A stretch of 64,000 bases of DNA from Hysterangium stoloniferum (lineage: Eukaryota > Basidiomycota > Agaricomycetes > Hysterangiales > Hysterangiaceae). Made by a program: the position numbers and the translations under genes. Shown piece after piece: positions 21,751-34,112 of this stretch (position 1 is the stretch's first letter; the number at the start of each line of letters is the position of its first letter). The notes under the pieces are model-generated. The model was given only the letters and a program-made list of their open reading frames with translations. It searched no databases and was not told the DNA's origin. Location: positions 248,001 to 312,000 of the forward strand of contig WHVD01000030.1 in NCBI GenBank assembly GCA_015178975.1, given 5' to 3'.

Positions 21751-24700
21751 TCACACCTGCTTTACCCATGAAAGCATGTTTCCGTGCCTCAATTGCCCGC
21801 TAATATTGACTTTGGCATGAGACTTCGTGAAAACGCGTAAACCAAGCAGGACATTGTTGTTATTACTTTCATCTTCATCCGCCTAAACATAACAAGAAAG
21901 CATATGGTTAGAGATGCAGTAGAGGAAGAGATTTATTGTATTACGTACTTCGTCAGCCAAAACCGCAACGTCACCTTGATTTTCTGCCTTAACCATGGGG
22001 TGTTCAGCAGGATGCACGCCCTTCGAATAACATGCATCGCAAAGGTCGAATTCGCTGCACAGAAGACACCTCCACAACAGGCCGACGATGGGATACACTG
22101 CACAGCCATCGCAAACACGAGAAAGGTCTTCTTCGCTGGCTGAAATATCCAAGTCAATAAAAACTCGTGAATGGGAATGGAAAAGCTGCTCACAATCACG
22201 CGTCTCCAATCGAATCATGCGGTGACTGGTCTTGTGGTTGTCCGTCCTTACGTTTTTGGAATAACAATCTTCGCAGAGGTTGTAACCTTCGCAATCGGCA
22301 CATTTCCATCTTATGCCCACGATGTGGCGCATCTTACAACCGTTGCAGGCAATGTGAGGATGAATGTCAGATCTGGAGAGGTCGACGTCGTCTTCCTCTT
22401 CCTCTTCCTCTGTTTCCTGGTCCTTTTTCTCCTGTTCCTTATCCCCATGTTTTGCTTCTTCCTGTTCCTGTTTCTTGAACTTCTTCCCCTCCCCTCCATT
22501 TCCACTTCCATTTTTCTCTTCCTCAGCGCTCTCTTTCTTTGTTTCCCGATTATCATCCTTATTGTTATCCTCGTCCACAGATATTTTCTCCTTTTTGTAT
22601 CCTCTGGCAGGTCTGTCGCCAGATTTAACTCCCGATCCCGTTTTGGCATATTTGTTAGCAGGGGGGGCCTTCTCATTAGAAGTACCTCTCTTGTCATCAT
22701 CTTTGCTCTCTTCTCCATCGGCTGTGCGGGGTCTAGGTGTAGGAAAGACTATAGCATTGCGTGATTGACGTTTTGATACAACCTCTTGATAGCTTCCCAT
22801 TTCGAGCTGCAAGAGATTTCCCTTTGTAAATAATTCTTCAGGAACGACCATGTTTTTTGAGAAACTACTATAGAATGTGTTAATATCAGACATAGAAGGA
22901 TGTCACAATTAAAAAAAGGAAACAACATACCTATTGTAATTGGCGGCCATGCTTTGGCTCTTCGCGTATTCCGATTTAATTCGTATGAGTTTTTTACCCG
23001 GCCAGTTCTGGGAATTCTCTTTGATGTAGTCCTTGGCAACCATAGGTAAAGTAAGCGAAGAATCTAGTAAACAAAACTCACATCATCGTGGATTTGCGTA
23101 CGGTCTAACCTCACCTATCCGCCCATCGTCAAGCCGTTGATGATGAGTGGTGAAAAAGATACGTACATGGACGAAATACTCGCCCGCTTCCAGATCTCTG
23201 CTGACGGAGACACTCCGGGTGTTTGGAGCGACACGAGAACGAGCGATGATCTTCTCCTGGCCTCTTTTGTATAATATAAAATCAAAGGACCACTCATACA
23301 GTCCTTTGAGAGCATTCCAAAAACGGGTATCTGCTTGCGAGAGCACGATCATGGCTGGGGAGCTCCCATCGATAGTAAAAGTAACTGAAAAATGTTAATA
23401 CACAGTAAAATTTAAGTTCAATCATTAATTTGGGACGTACACGACACATCCCCATATTGCCACAAGGAAGGGAAGGGCCGCGCCTTGACGTTAAGCCAGT
23501 GTGATGATTGTATCCAACTGTCGTCGAACAGCTGAACTCGCTCGAGGAACTGCCAAGTATTCAGGAAATCTCCGTATTCCATGATAAACGCGCCATCGTC
23601 TCCGAATTGATGGTGTAGTAAATCCAAAACGGGGGTCCATTCCTTGGTCCATTCTTTGCTACCATCGCTCCACCGACCTTTCCATTCACCGCAGCCCCAA
23701 GGGTTACGGACTTTGACAAATCTTTTGCCGTTGTGTTCAACGGCACCGAGGATGCTATATGCGTGACCGCTCTGGAGGCCTATTTCCGACATTGAATCTT
23801 AAGTGTCTCGATATGAAGCTTGGGGATTCACCGTCAGTTGTGTCACCGTCCGCCCCTCGCTCTCCGTAGGGGATATACAGATAACAGCCAAAAAGCCTGT
23901 CTTTCGTGCCGCGAGTGAGGTTGGTATTCCAGAACTCGTCTGGATCGAGAATGTCCTTAAGTTCAAAGAAATAAAAATGTGCACGCCTGAAAGAAATAGA
24001 TCGTATTCACGTTGGTGTACAAAGTCTCAGAGACACCCCTGGGCCACAGTAATAGAATTAAAATTAATGAATGCGGTGTATAATAAATAACACGAACCCA
24101 GTCAAGTCCTCGAGAGCCTCGCAGGCATATCCGCCAGAAAGTGACGCATAATCGCCGTGAAACTTGGCATAGGCCTTCTCCAGGAGTGGACTGAGCAACA
24201 GTCAATACCTGTTCAGCAGTAAAATTATAGGACTTACACCCAGGTTTCATTTTCTTGAACGGAATGAGAAAATAATAAAGTTTTGCTTCCTTTCCGAGCA
24301 ACTTTCTCGAAAAGGTCTTTATTATGATGATAGAGGTTTTTCTCCTGAAAGAGGAAAGTGAATAATTCGTCATGTGGTATGAGATAATTACTCACTGCAC
24401 CAGAAAGGGTCTCGTACTTGGCAACCGTGGTACATAATTGGCTAATAGACAACTCGCGTAACAAAGACTGCAAAGATACTGACAGGAGAAAGTACGCACT
24501 CATCAATAATGATATCCACCCACTCGCCATCGCGACAGAAAATGAATCCGTAAATTCCGACCTAAAAGAATTCGATTGTTAATGGAGGAGGCGACAGGAT
24601 AATCTATCATTACCTTTTCGTCTCTCTAAAAGATCCGAATACTCAGTGGAAATTGTCACCAGAATTGACTGCTTCACTCACAGCGACACAGATCTTCTCC

Positions 24701-25287
24701 GCTAAACCCGGCAAGGAGGTCAACATGGCCACCGCTGAGAGGAGCCAACAATCTCCCAATTGGCCCTGAGCTATATCACTCGACTCTGCCTCATCTACGA
24801 TGAATTGTGGATTGTCGAATATTTGTGAAACCCTCAACACGTCAGCGGGAGAAAATGTCTCTTGCTCTTCATCATCTCTAAGGTGTGTGACGAGTTATTG
24901 TTCGGCAAAATATTCTTGTTAAACAGCCAAAGTCGAACTCACAGCACTAGAGAATGAAGACAGAGATTTTTATTGCCTTCCAAGTCGAATTCCGGGTCGC
25001 TAGAGGTGACTGTCAATGAAGACCGCCCATCTTGGACAGTACAAATACTCTTACCGGAACTTGCGGTTGATACTGCGACATTCTGCGGCGATGTCTTCAA
25101 CCCTGGCTTTGCATCTCGCAATTGCCTGGGAGAACTTATCAGTAACGAGAATCCCGGCGCGGGATGGCTCCTGTTTAAAGAGATGGGCGTTGCTTTGAGT
25201 TAATCCTGGGCCTTTGTCGGCCTTTTTCTTTCTCTGACGGCGTTTCTTGGATTCTTGAGGCTTAACAACAGTGGGATTGTCTGCCAT
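21751..25287 (-). CDS. Calpain-like cysteine protease with two C-terminal ZZ zinc fingers
   Basis: Calpains (peptidase family C2) are intracellular regulatory proteases. The start MADNPTVV at 25287 is preferred over an ATG 30 nt upstream in the same frame, because it opens directly on a Lys/Arg-rich N-terminus. Exons on the minus strand carry [14 protein letters not shown], the catalytic Cys in [12 protein letters not shown] near 24750, the catalytic His in SGHAYSILG and Asn in VRNPWG near 23700-23780, then a C2-like domain around 23083-23450. A long Lys/Glu-rich linker (about 22370-22700) precedes two ZZ-type fingers (IACNGCK with CEDCYSKN, and RVCDGCA with CDACYSKG, about 22000-22370). A last exon after the intron near 21940 ends in WVKQV with stop at 21751-21753. 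The full triad is present, so it is probably active. Basidiomycete genomes often hold several such genes; a decayed paralogue lies upstream. Confidence 0.9.
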
Positions 25288-26329
25288 GTTCAGACAAGGG
25301 ACTCTACTTTGGGTCAATTCTCAAGCTGGATTTTATATGCTAAGAGCTACGGTGCCATCACTTGTAGTGATTAGTCAATTGGCACGCTTCGCTGATAGGA
25401 TTACGAGTAATTAAGCGATTGGCACATTTCACTGATATTAACTACGAGCGCTTCCTACTCGTGCCAACTTTGTTCGTCGCATGAGGACGAACGCATAATA
25501 AATGGACCCGCCCGCCACTGGCGGTAGGAGCGTTATCTATGGGAAGCTTTATACCTGTCGCCGGTGGTTACCAGCAGGATCGCTTTCTATTCATGGAGGG
25601 CCTGCTACTGGTGATGATCCCTGGGGCAGCATAGGCTAGAAGGTCTTGCGATTCTTGTCAGGAATAGGCGATGTAGTTGAGGATACGGTAAATAGTTTAT
25701 TGAACGGTTAAATTTTTTTTTTTTTTTTTTCATTTTCGAGGTTGTGTACCACTAACACCCCGATTTGACAGCGTCGGCTGCAGAATCTCCACAGCAAATT
25801 CGTCCAAATTTATCTGCGAGACGCTGGGAACGTCTGATGGTTTATTTGACTAAGGCCAAACGTTTCAAGAATTCAATGATCGCAAGAAGGTCCCTTACAG
25901 AATTAAGATCGGCTCCCGGTCTTAGAATCCTATCTGCACCGGACAAGCAAGCATTAGCGACCATAGTCATAGGCGCATGTCCAGATGAGCAGTCTAAGGC
26001 TGTCGTATGAAGATCTGTATGATCACGAACGATTTGGTTGGCATTGTCAAATACACGCCACATCGTCCTGGAATTACGGGGCTAGTGTGTGGTGCTAGAA
26101 CAGCCATAGTAATTCGAACACCGTGTCCACAGCATTATTCACCATAGATCCCACCACGCCGAGAAGCACAGCCAACGAACCCCTGCTGATAGGGACCTTC
26201 CGATCGTTCAGCGAGCCGACGTCATGTGTGATACATCCAAATTCTTCCGACGGCGACAATGTGACCCAGTACTTTTGCACATGGAACAACACGTACAACT
26301 TCGCCCTCTAGTGAAGTGGCGACAATGAA
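25288..26329. other. Spacer upstream of the calpain gene
   Basis: It contains the calpain promoter side, a run of T at about 25714-25730, and overlapping short ORFs (25765-26010 plus, 25842-26063 minus) with no domain I can name. It may partly belong to the old retroelement piece that borders it at 26330. Confidence 0.4.
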
Positions 26330-26440
26330 CCAATAATAACATACGTACGTTTGAGCCCGAACATGACATGATGTTGGAACAGAAAGGGTGTACCCAGAAT
26401 ACCGCCGTAAGTGTCCAGGTTGAGAATATCAAGTCCCTGC
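26330..26440 (-). pseudogene. Retroelement protease fragment (fossil)
   Basis: On the minus strand this reads DILNLDTYGGILGTPFLFQH, a stretch I associate with the protease region of Ty3/gypsy elements of mushroom fungi. It directly abuts the point where the calpain paralogue stops being recognisable, so the insertion or a later rearrangement probably truncated that gene. No LTR or other domain is seen nearby. It is an old, broken piece. Confidence 0.5.
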
Positions 26441-27886
26441 TAACACTCGATTCCTCGATAGCTCAGTTAGGCTGTGGAAGAATAATAAATTGCTGAATGG
26501 GACCCTTGAACAACCATATGGAGCATCAATGGCCTTAAGAGTAAACCTGACGCTAACTTTGGCTCCTGGTAGCGGCGCCTTTTGCCTGCGAATGAGTTTA
26601 GGTAAACAACCGAAAAGCCTGGCTTTGGTAGCGCGCATCAGATCATTGTGCCAGAATTCATCTGTATCGAAGATATCCTAAACAGAATCTTCAGCATGTG
26701 ACATCAACCGGGGAATATTACGAATATTCACATTCGTGAAGACGACGCTTTCGCTTTGCTTCAGCATTTTCACGAGCCATTCTGTTGGTGAAGAGGGTGG
26801 TGAAAAGTGTACCCCGTCACATCTTCCAAAGCTTGGAATGTAATCCACTACTCAGTGCCGCATAGTTGCCATGCAGTTAAGCCATGGCCTTTTCAAGAAG
26901 CGGCCTTCCAGCGACTTGTAGGTGATGATGTCACATGCAGGAGATAAAGAAAGACTGGCACCCTTAAGTCTCGTTTTATTAAGCAGATTGTGCGATTCGG
27001 ATATACAGGATTTTACTACCCCTCCAGGCTACCCTGTTGTACATATTCTTGTCTTTGTCGTATTAAGTTTTGGGTCTATGAAACAATGAGTGACATATAT
27101 GTTTTCATGAGAGAATCGCTGACTTCTGGGCCTAATGTTTCGTACTTCGGTACAATGGTGAAAAATTGACTGAATTACTCAGGGTGAAAGCCGACGAAGG
27201 AATAAGGACATGGGTATTCACTCATTAATAACAACATCCACCGACTCTCCGTCTCGACAGAAGATTAATCCATAAATTCCGACATTTTTGTCTCGCTAGA
27301 TTTAACATCTCATTGAGAGAAATATTCACACACGAAGGTATATGACACACTGCCACGCAAATTTTCTCTATTAAGCCAGCATGGAAGAGAGTGTGGCCAC
27401 GGCACAAAGAAATCAAACGACCTTGTACAATATTGCTTGATTATAAGCCATCAACAAAGAATTGTGACCGTTGAATATTTCTGACACTCTCAGAACGTCC
27501 GCTGGTTTGAACTTGTCATTATCCTCCCTAAAGTAATGTTGTCAATGAGTGCGTAGGCGCATTTACCATTACGTACGTCGACAACGAGTGAAGACACTGT
27601 CCCTACTCCTTCGCAAGATCAAATTCGATATCACTGAGTTGAAGAGATTAGACGAAAGTGAGATGATTCGCGTCTAACAAACAAACCGGAACTTGCGATT
27701 TCTGCTGCGACACTCCTCAGCTAACTCCTCCACTTCCGTTTTGCATCTCGTTATAGCTTTATCCAGTTCATCTGTCACCAATAATCCAGCTCGGAAAGCT
27801 TCCTGGTACACATGTGATGCGTGCTCCTGTACTGATTCTACACTACTTGGTTTGTTTTGAGACACAAGAGCTGGAACACCCTTCAA
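26441..27886 (-). pseudogene. Decayed calpain paralogue
   Basis: It has the same order and orientation as the intact calpain at 21751-25287. The N-terminal part at 27886-27674 (RAGLLVTDELDKAITRCK) parallels [18 protein letters not shown]. Then come FDLAKE at about 27630, [12 protein letters not shown] at about 27500 and LIEKICVA at about 27370. A later part near 26600 (DLMRATKARLFGC) matches the equivalent region. The block that should hold the catalytic Cys (GDCWLLS) is eroded, stops occur within several exons, and everything from the catalytic His onward is missing where a retroelement piece begins. It is a tandem duplicate that lost function. Confidence 0.8.
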
Positions 27887-27899
27887 CTTAGTTGCTAAG

Positions 27900-28443
27900 T
27901 TATTCAGAAGAGACCGGGGAGAGAAATGTCGGATGTCGACGGTCTCACCTTTCAGTCCAGTCTTTATATCATTTCACAAAATCATTTGGCCCCATAAGAA
28001 AAGTGGGAAGATCAGTAAATATGCCGTCTATATTGTCTAGAGCCATCTAAGAGGGCTAGCTAGTTCAGCTAGACATGGCTAGACACACTACTTTCACGAG
28101 ATCCCTATTTACTTGTTGGTATAGAAGCTTATGTATATATGTAGATCTAGGGGTGGGAATCCTTGGTTTTAGAATGTAAGCCTGGTGCCCCAGTCTTATG
28201 CTTTCACTCATTGTTCCTGTTATGTGTTCACTCCTTTGTTATGTGTTCACCCTTTGTTTCTTGTTTCCTTTGTTCCACTCCTTTTATTCTGGCACATGAC
28301 CACATCATGCATGTATATAGCCTAGGTAGTTTTTTCTCTCTTTCCTTACCATACGCTGTAACCTCCTGTATCCCATCTCAGTTCTAGACAATACACCATG
28401 GTCCTGTGACCACCAGTGATCTCATTGACAATGGGATTCCAAA
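27900..28443. other. LTR-like or spacer sequence before the gag relic
   Basis: Non-coding. It contains repeated tgttatgtgttcact-type phrases (28218-28255) and a TATA-like tgtatatagcc at 28313-28323, as an LTR promoter might. It is poor in CpG. It may be the decayed LTR of the gag relic that follows, but no partner copy was found in the window. Confidence 0.35.
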
Positions 28444-29095
28444 ATGAGATTTTGTCAACCTTGTCATGATCGCAAAACCCTGGTCCAATACATTCAGCAA
28501 AGGATTAAACTGTATCATTTCTTGTATGGCTTCCATCAAGATCAGAAGGAAGAAACACATTGTCTAATTCTGACTCTACCCATGGAATGGCTTTATTTGT
28601 TACCAAGTCAATCCATTGATGACATTATGGCTACAGACCTATGCCAATAATTTACAGGAGGCCCTCATTAATGCTTGGAACCAAACACATTGAGAACATT
28701 ATCAGTTCCAAAATCCAGAGCCATGATTGCTGAACAGGAGGAGCTCAACCTTGAAACTACAGAGGAGTCCTCAACCAGGGATAATTCAACTGATTGCAGC
28801 TGAGTTCTCACTAGTGAAACCATGGACAGCAACACTATGTGAATAATTAACCCAAAACAAGGCAAAGGACACAGGAAGTTCTTCTTCAAGAAAAGTGACA
28901 AGAAGAGCATTGTTAAACCTCCTAAGGTGTGTTGGATCTGCAGGAGCCTGGAACATTTTAAGATTGATTGTCCTCACACAGACAAGATGTCTCACTACAT
29001 TTGAATTAACAAATGCTCCACACAGAACCCCATTGAGGAGGCTGAGGACCAGAGGTTGTATGAAGTGGTTTATGGATTAAGCATACAAGGACAAG
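28444..29095 (+). pseudogene. Gag relic related to retroelement 1
   Basis: It ends with a clear CCHC zinc knuckle (CWICRSLEHFKIDCPH, at about 28931-28978) followed by the INKCS and YGLSIQGQV phrases that also occur at 640-740 in element 1. It is broken in several places, depleted in CpG, and cut off at its 3' side by an LTR B fragment at 29096. It is older than element 1. Confidence 0.75.
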
Positions 29096-30025
29096 TGTGA
29101 AGAGTTGTTAGGGTACATGCATGGCAGGTTTCTGGAGAAACCTGTGGAATATCTGGTAGGACTTGGCTTCAGCTTATAGGCTGTGCCCTTGTGAGATTGT
29201 GTTGTCCAATTTCAGACAGGTGGACGGGAATCCCAGGGAGTCCAGGTGGGGTTTGTGGGTTGGGGGGTCATATGTAGGTCGGAGGTTGTGGGTCGAGAGG
29301 TCATGAGTCGAGATAGATAAGAGAGATAGATGTGCCGGAGCCCATGGGCTCTGACTAGCGTGAGCAGTGTAATTCAAGTAGGAGTTTAGAGCGGAAAAAT
29401 GTATTAGATTACTGGGGGGAATCTAAGCTGATTTTCTGACTGGATTGTATGTACAACATCTGCCAGACTATATACATAGACTGTGGAATGAATGACATAC
29501 CAAATCCAGTAATAATGAAACGAAACTAGCAAAACATAAAACAAGAATAGTAAACACCAAATTTGGTGTTAGGAACGGGACAGAACAGAGCAGAGTCCAA
29601 ATCGTGACAAATCATAAACCATAATGGGAAATGGAGTGGGAGTGGAGTCCGAATCGTGACAGGTCATTTGACTAAAATGGGAATGGGGCTCTGTTAGAGG
29701 GATGACAGGTTTTCCGAGTGGGGTCCAGTGACTGATGCATGGGACGAGGTCGGACATAGACAGGGACGGAGTCCAGTGGGTATTCCAGTGACTGATGCAC
29801 AACATAACAAGGTCGAACATAGACAAGTCTGACATACAGAGTCTGGCGGGAGTTCTGGTAAACTGACAATTGGTGTGTATAGGGTGCAGGTGCATATAAG
29901 TTAGTGCCCAGAGTCTGGCAGGAATTCCGGTCGTAACAAGAGTCATAGAAGTTCTGACCATTCAATATATGAAGAATGTTGACCTTCTAGGTATGACTAG
30001 GTTATATTGACTATCAAAGTATAAT
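29096..30025 (-). repeat. LTR B fragment, interrupted by an LTR of family C
   Basis: Its outer ends match LTR B (plus-strand start tgtgaagagt, then catagaagttctgaccattc after the nested LTR). Only about 90 bp of LTR B remain, and the rest is lost where another LTR begins at about 30043. Confidence 0.75.
29106..29938 (-). repeat. Solo LTR family C, second copy
   Basis: 833 bp, ends TGTTA and TAACA, flanked by the duplication AGAGT (29101-29105 and 29939-29943). It aligns along its length with 9034-9840, but most CpG sites of that copy are TpG or CpA here. It is again nested in LTR B, about 10 bp from that LTR's end. Confidence 0.9.
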
Positions 30026-30042
30026 ATAAGTAAAAGGGGAAC

Positions 30043-30524
30043 TGTTAAGTTCATGAACAAAGCTCCATGGATAGTCCCACAGAGGTTTCTGGTAATTATT
30101 CCAAACCCACACTTGCTTCCAGGAATTGTCCCATGGAGCCCCCGGGTAATAAGTCTGGGGGAGTTTCTGGGGATTATTAGTACAAGGGAAGGTGGTATCA
30201 GAATAATTACCAGAAAGGTATGGCACGGGCTGAGATGGACTTGGCTTCAGCTTATGGGCTGCATCCTTGTACACTCATTTGGGCGTCCATATTTCAAGCT
30301 AACAGAATGCATACAGGAAGATGTAGATTCCGGAGTTCCCATGGGAGTTCCAGGAATCGAGTGTGCAGATAGACGAGAGGAGCAGAGACTGGATCAGGAT
30401 GGGGGAGTAACTTGTTCAAGGGTCAAACTTGTTCGAGATTGAAACTGGATTCTAAGTACATGAATATAGCAGACTTATATAGACTGTGAAATGTAATAAT
30501 ACCAAATCTGGTATTAATGAGGGG
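30043..30524 (-). repeat. LTR family D, partial
   Basis: It begins TGTTAAGTTCATG and includes the phrase GACTTGGCTTCAGCTTAT shared with families A and C, then a segment similar to 40575-41440. A purine-rich stretch (taaaagggga) precedes it. It is cut by the LTR A copy at 30525. Confidence 0.65.
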
Positions 30525-31270
30525 TGTTACAACCGTGTTGCAACCTGACAGTCCCTGAGGTTATCGCCATCTATCGACAATTCAAGTCATCATTCAAGTC
30601 CTCACAACAGAAACCATCAGTTTCCCAATGCTGACGTATGCCTTTGTGGTGATCAAACTCCATTTACACCCCTGTCAAAATATACTCGTACTATCTGGTT
30701 AAACTCTGATATGTCCCTTTTTATTATGACGATCTGTTCTACTCTATGTTTCACATATGTCTATATATACTTGTAACCCTCGGACTATTTCCTTTTCTCG
30801 TAATTCCACTCTCGGTTATCTCACGGCCTCCGAACTAATCATAACCTTCCCATTCCTAGTCAAGCTTATTTGTCAATACTGTTTCCCACTCTTCTCCTAG
30901 TTAGTATTTTATAGACACTGAATATTTGTACATATATGAACCCACTGTAGTTGTAGTTACTAGGCAATCAGAATATCGACTCAGAATACCCTCCTACACC
31001 TCTAGAAGCCTCATACTAAGTACTCTGCTATCCGCCTTCGTGTGTGCTCACCCACTTTCGGTTTCCGACCCCTTGGCCCGACACTCGACTTATCCTTTGG
31101 TTCCGGTCAGTAGTTTGCCGAGAGGTACTCGTTAGGACTAGTCTTTGCCCATCCAAAATTTAAGGACACCAGATGGATAATTGTAAGGGTGCAGCACATA
31201 AGCTGAAGCCAAGTCCTTCCGATCGGTCCCCATTGGCCTACTGACATTAGTCAGTTTTCAGTTCTTAACA
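30525..31270 (+). repeat. LTR family A, full-length copy without an internal region
   Basis: 746 bp, starts tgttacaaccgtgtt and ends agttcttaaca, matching the LTR at 31298-32030. Flanking bases show no duplication, so it may be the product of recombination between copies. It is separated by only 27 bp from the 5' LTR of element 2. Confidence 0.85.
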
Positions 31271-31297
31271 CTCTTCCTCTGCCCTTGATTGACCTGG

Positions 31298-32030
31298 TGT
31301 TATGACTGTGTCGCAACCCTATCGGTCCCCGAGGTTATCGCCACTTATCAACGATTCAAGTTACTATTCAAGTCACCACATCAGAAACCATCGGCCCCCG
31401 AAGCTGACGTATGCTTTCACGTTGATCAAACTCCATTTACGCCCACGTCAAAAAAGTATTGTCTGGTTAAACTTTTGATACGTCCCTTTTATTATGTTGA
31501 TCCGTTCTATCCTATGTTTCACATATGTCTATCTATATTTGTAGTCCTCGAACTATTTCCTTTTACCGTAATTCCGCTCTCGGTTATCATCGGCCTCCAA
31601 ACTAATCATAAACTTCCCGTTCCTAGTCAAGCTTATTGTTAATACCGTTTTCCACCTTTCTCCCTGTTAGTATTTTCTAGATGCCTGTTACTTGTATATG
31701 AACCCACTGTAGTTGTAGTTACTAGGCAATCAGAATATCAACTCAGAATACCCTCATACGTCTGCAACAGTCTCATACTAATAATCCCCTCATCCACCTT
31801 CGCGTGCACTCGCCCACTCCCAGCCCCGACCCCTTGGCCCGACACTCGACTTGTCCTTCGGTCCCGATCGGTATCTTGCCGAAAGGAACTCTGTAGGATT
31901 AGTCTTCACCCATCCGAAATTTAAGGACACCCTACGGATATTTGTGAGGGTGCAGCACATAAGCTGAAGCCAAGTCCTTCCAATCGGTCCCTGTCGGCCA
32001 CCGACATTAGTCAGTTTTCAGTTCTTAACA
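31298..32030 (+). repeat. 5' LTR of element 2 (family A)
   Basis: 733 bp, ends TGTTATGACTG and TTCTTAACA. It contains the conserved A-family end with the GACTTGGCTTCAGCTTAT phrase on the minus strand (about 31957-31977). It serves as the reference full copy of this family. Confidence 0.92.
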
Positions 32031-32068
32031 GTATATTCTGATTTCACACTCGCATTTTCCGTTTAATC

Positions 32069-33366
32069 ATGCCTCCGAGAAAAAAAGATGCCAAGCCAAG
32101 CAGCAAAGCAGAATCTTCCACTCTCAAGTCTCCTTTCCTGTATACAGCCCGAGCTACCCAGAGAACCCTGCTACCAGAAACCTCCGAAGAATCTCGCTTT
32201 GTGGAGATTACCGGCGATGCTGAAGAAGTAACTGAAGCAACCGAACCCGAAGCAACTGAAGAGGTTAACAACCAACCTGCTCTGGAACATGACCCCGAGG
32301 ATGGCGACCAACCTCAGGCTAGTGGTTCCAAGAAGTCCACAAAAAAGAAACCGACTCTCGACCCTGAAGAGACATGGGAATTGTTCTCAGGTACCCTAGG
32401 ATCCCTTAACGAATTCCTTAGAAGCAATATCAAGGAAAAGGAACCTGGGCAAACCCGAGTTAACAAACCCGAACCATTCACTGGCTCAAACCCGAAGACA
32501 TTGCCGACATTTCTTATGCAATGTCAATTCAACTTTCAGGACCACCCGGCTGCATTTGCAACGGATGACCGAAAGGTAAACTTCACACTCTCATACCTTA
32601 AGGATTCCACAGCAGCCTGGTTTGAACCCGCATTTTCTGGCCTCACCTCCGAAGATCCCGACTGGCTTCATGATTGGGATGCCTTTGTTGAGGAACTTGA
32701 AACCAAGTTTGGTCCCTACGACCAAACCGGCGATGCTGAAACTGCGCTTTCTAATCTCAAAATGAAAGACACCCAGTGCATCACCGATTACATCGTCCAG
32801 TTCAACAACCTCGCCGCGCATTGCGACTGGGGCGATTCGGCCCTTCGTTACCAGTTTTACTCCGGCCTCCCATCTCACCTCAAAGATGAAGTTTCCAAAG
32901 GAGAGACCGGCAAACCGAAGACCCTCCCATGCATCTGAAAGCTCAAAACACAGACACCCGATACTGGGATCGACATTCGGAAAGTAGTTGCGAAAACCCC
33001 TCAGACAAGAAATCATCAGACAATAAGAACACCAACAAGTCTGGTAATCAAAACACCAACAACAGTGGCAACTCGACCTCCAATAAGAAGTCTGAAAACA
33101 AAGGGTCTAACAACAAAAAAGGCAAGGGCAAACAGTCAAATAAGTCTCAAGATAAAGACAAACCCGACTTAACTGGCAAACTCGGCTCCAATGGCAAACT
33201 CCTACCACAGGAAAAGCAATGCCGAATGGACAATAACCTTTGTTTGTTGTGCGCAGATCCTGGACACCGAGTCGCTGCATGCCCAAAGGCCACAAAAGCC
33301 CGATCGGCCAATACGGCCACAACCTCCCAACCGGCTAAGCTGGCTGCCAAGTCGAAAAAAGATTAA
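32069..33366 (+). pseudogene. Element 2 gag
   Basis: The first part (32069-32938) has a Lys/Ser-rich start (MPPRKKDAKPSSKAESS) and the retrotransposon gag region around FLMQCQFNFQDHPAAF. A following part is Asn/Ser/Lys-rich and ends with a CCHC knuckle, LCLLCADPGHRVAACP, at about 33240-33290. Together they show the capsid and nucleocapsid regions of a chromovirus. It is fossil sequence. Confidence 0.85.
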
Positions 33367-33383
33367 GCAACTCTCTGGATTCC

Positions 33384-34112
33384 GTGCAGTTGGAGAGTTG
33401 TGTTGAATCTCCTCGCACACCGGAAAATTGTCACCTTAACGCATCCGCCTTGTATGATCCTAATTCCTTGTTCATAAATCTTACTTCGGAACCTCTCAGG
33501 AGTCTCACTTTTCGAGCTCTCATAGATTCAGGTTCAACCCATTGTTTTATAGATACAAGTTTTTCCTGAAAAAATCAGTTAAAAACCTATGCAATAGACC
33601 CAATTCCGCTCTGACTTTTTGATGGTACCTCAAACTCCATAATCTTGCAAGCCTGCGAACTCCGACTTCGGTTCCCATGTGGAACCTTTCAGACAGTTAC
33701 GTTTTTTGTAACACAGTTGGACCCGAGTTGCTCCGTGGTTCTAGGACATAACTGGCTCACCCGCTACAATCCGTTGATTGATTGGGTATTGAGCAGTATC
33801 CATTTCTGAACCCCATCTGCACCCGATACGACTGGTCCATTTCTGCCTGTTTCAGCAAATATGGCCTCTATGGCACCTCCGGCCCCTGTGGCAAATCCAA
33901 GCTCTCTGCCGCCCGTCTCTCTAATAAATGCTGCAGCTTTTATGAGAGCCATCAAGTTGGATGGCTCCCAAGCATTTACAGTCAATCTTAAAGTTGACAA
34001 AGTCACCGGTCGCTTTGCAACCCCGGTGACCGAACCGATTGCAGATTTGGAAGGTGTTCCAGAAAAATACCATGAATTTGCAGATGTCTTCAGTAAACAA
34101 AAAGCCAATTGA
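33384..34112 (+). pseudogene. Element 2 protease region
   Basis: The retropepsin-like signature ALIDSGSTHCFID is seen near 33520-33555. Open segments then lead towards the reverse transcriptase (for example YHEFADVFSKQKA near 34070). The region is broken and is dated with the rest of element 2. Confidence 0.7.

Noticed and set aside
22171-22768. Long plus-strand ORFs of up to 197 codons rich in Phe, Leu and Ser
   Set aside because: They are shadows of the Lys/Glu-rich linker of the calpain gene on the other strand.
28200-28260. Repeated tgttatgtgttcact phrases, first considered as a CRISPR-like or minisatellite array
   Set aside because: Only two or three imperfect occurrences; CRISPR arrays do not occur in fungi, and the context is LTR-like.
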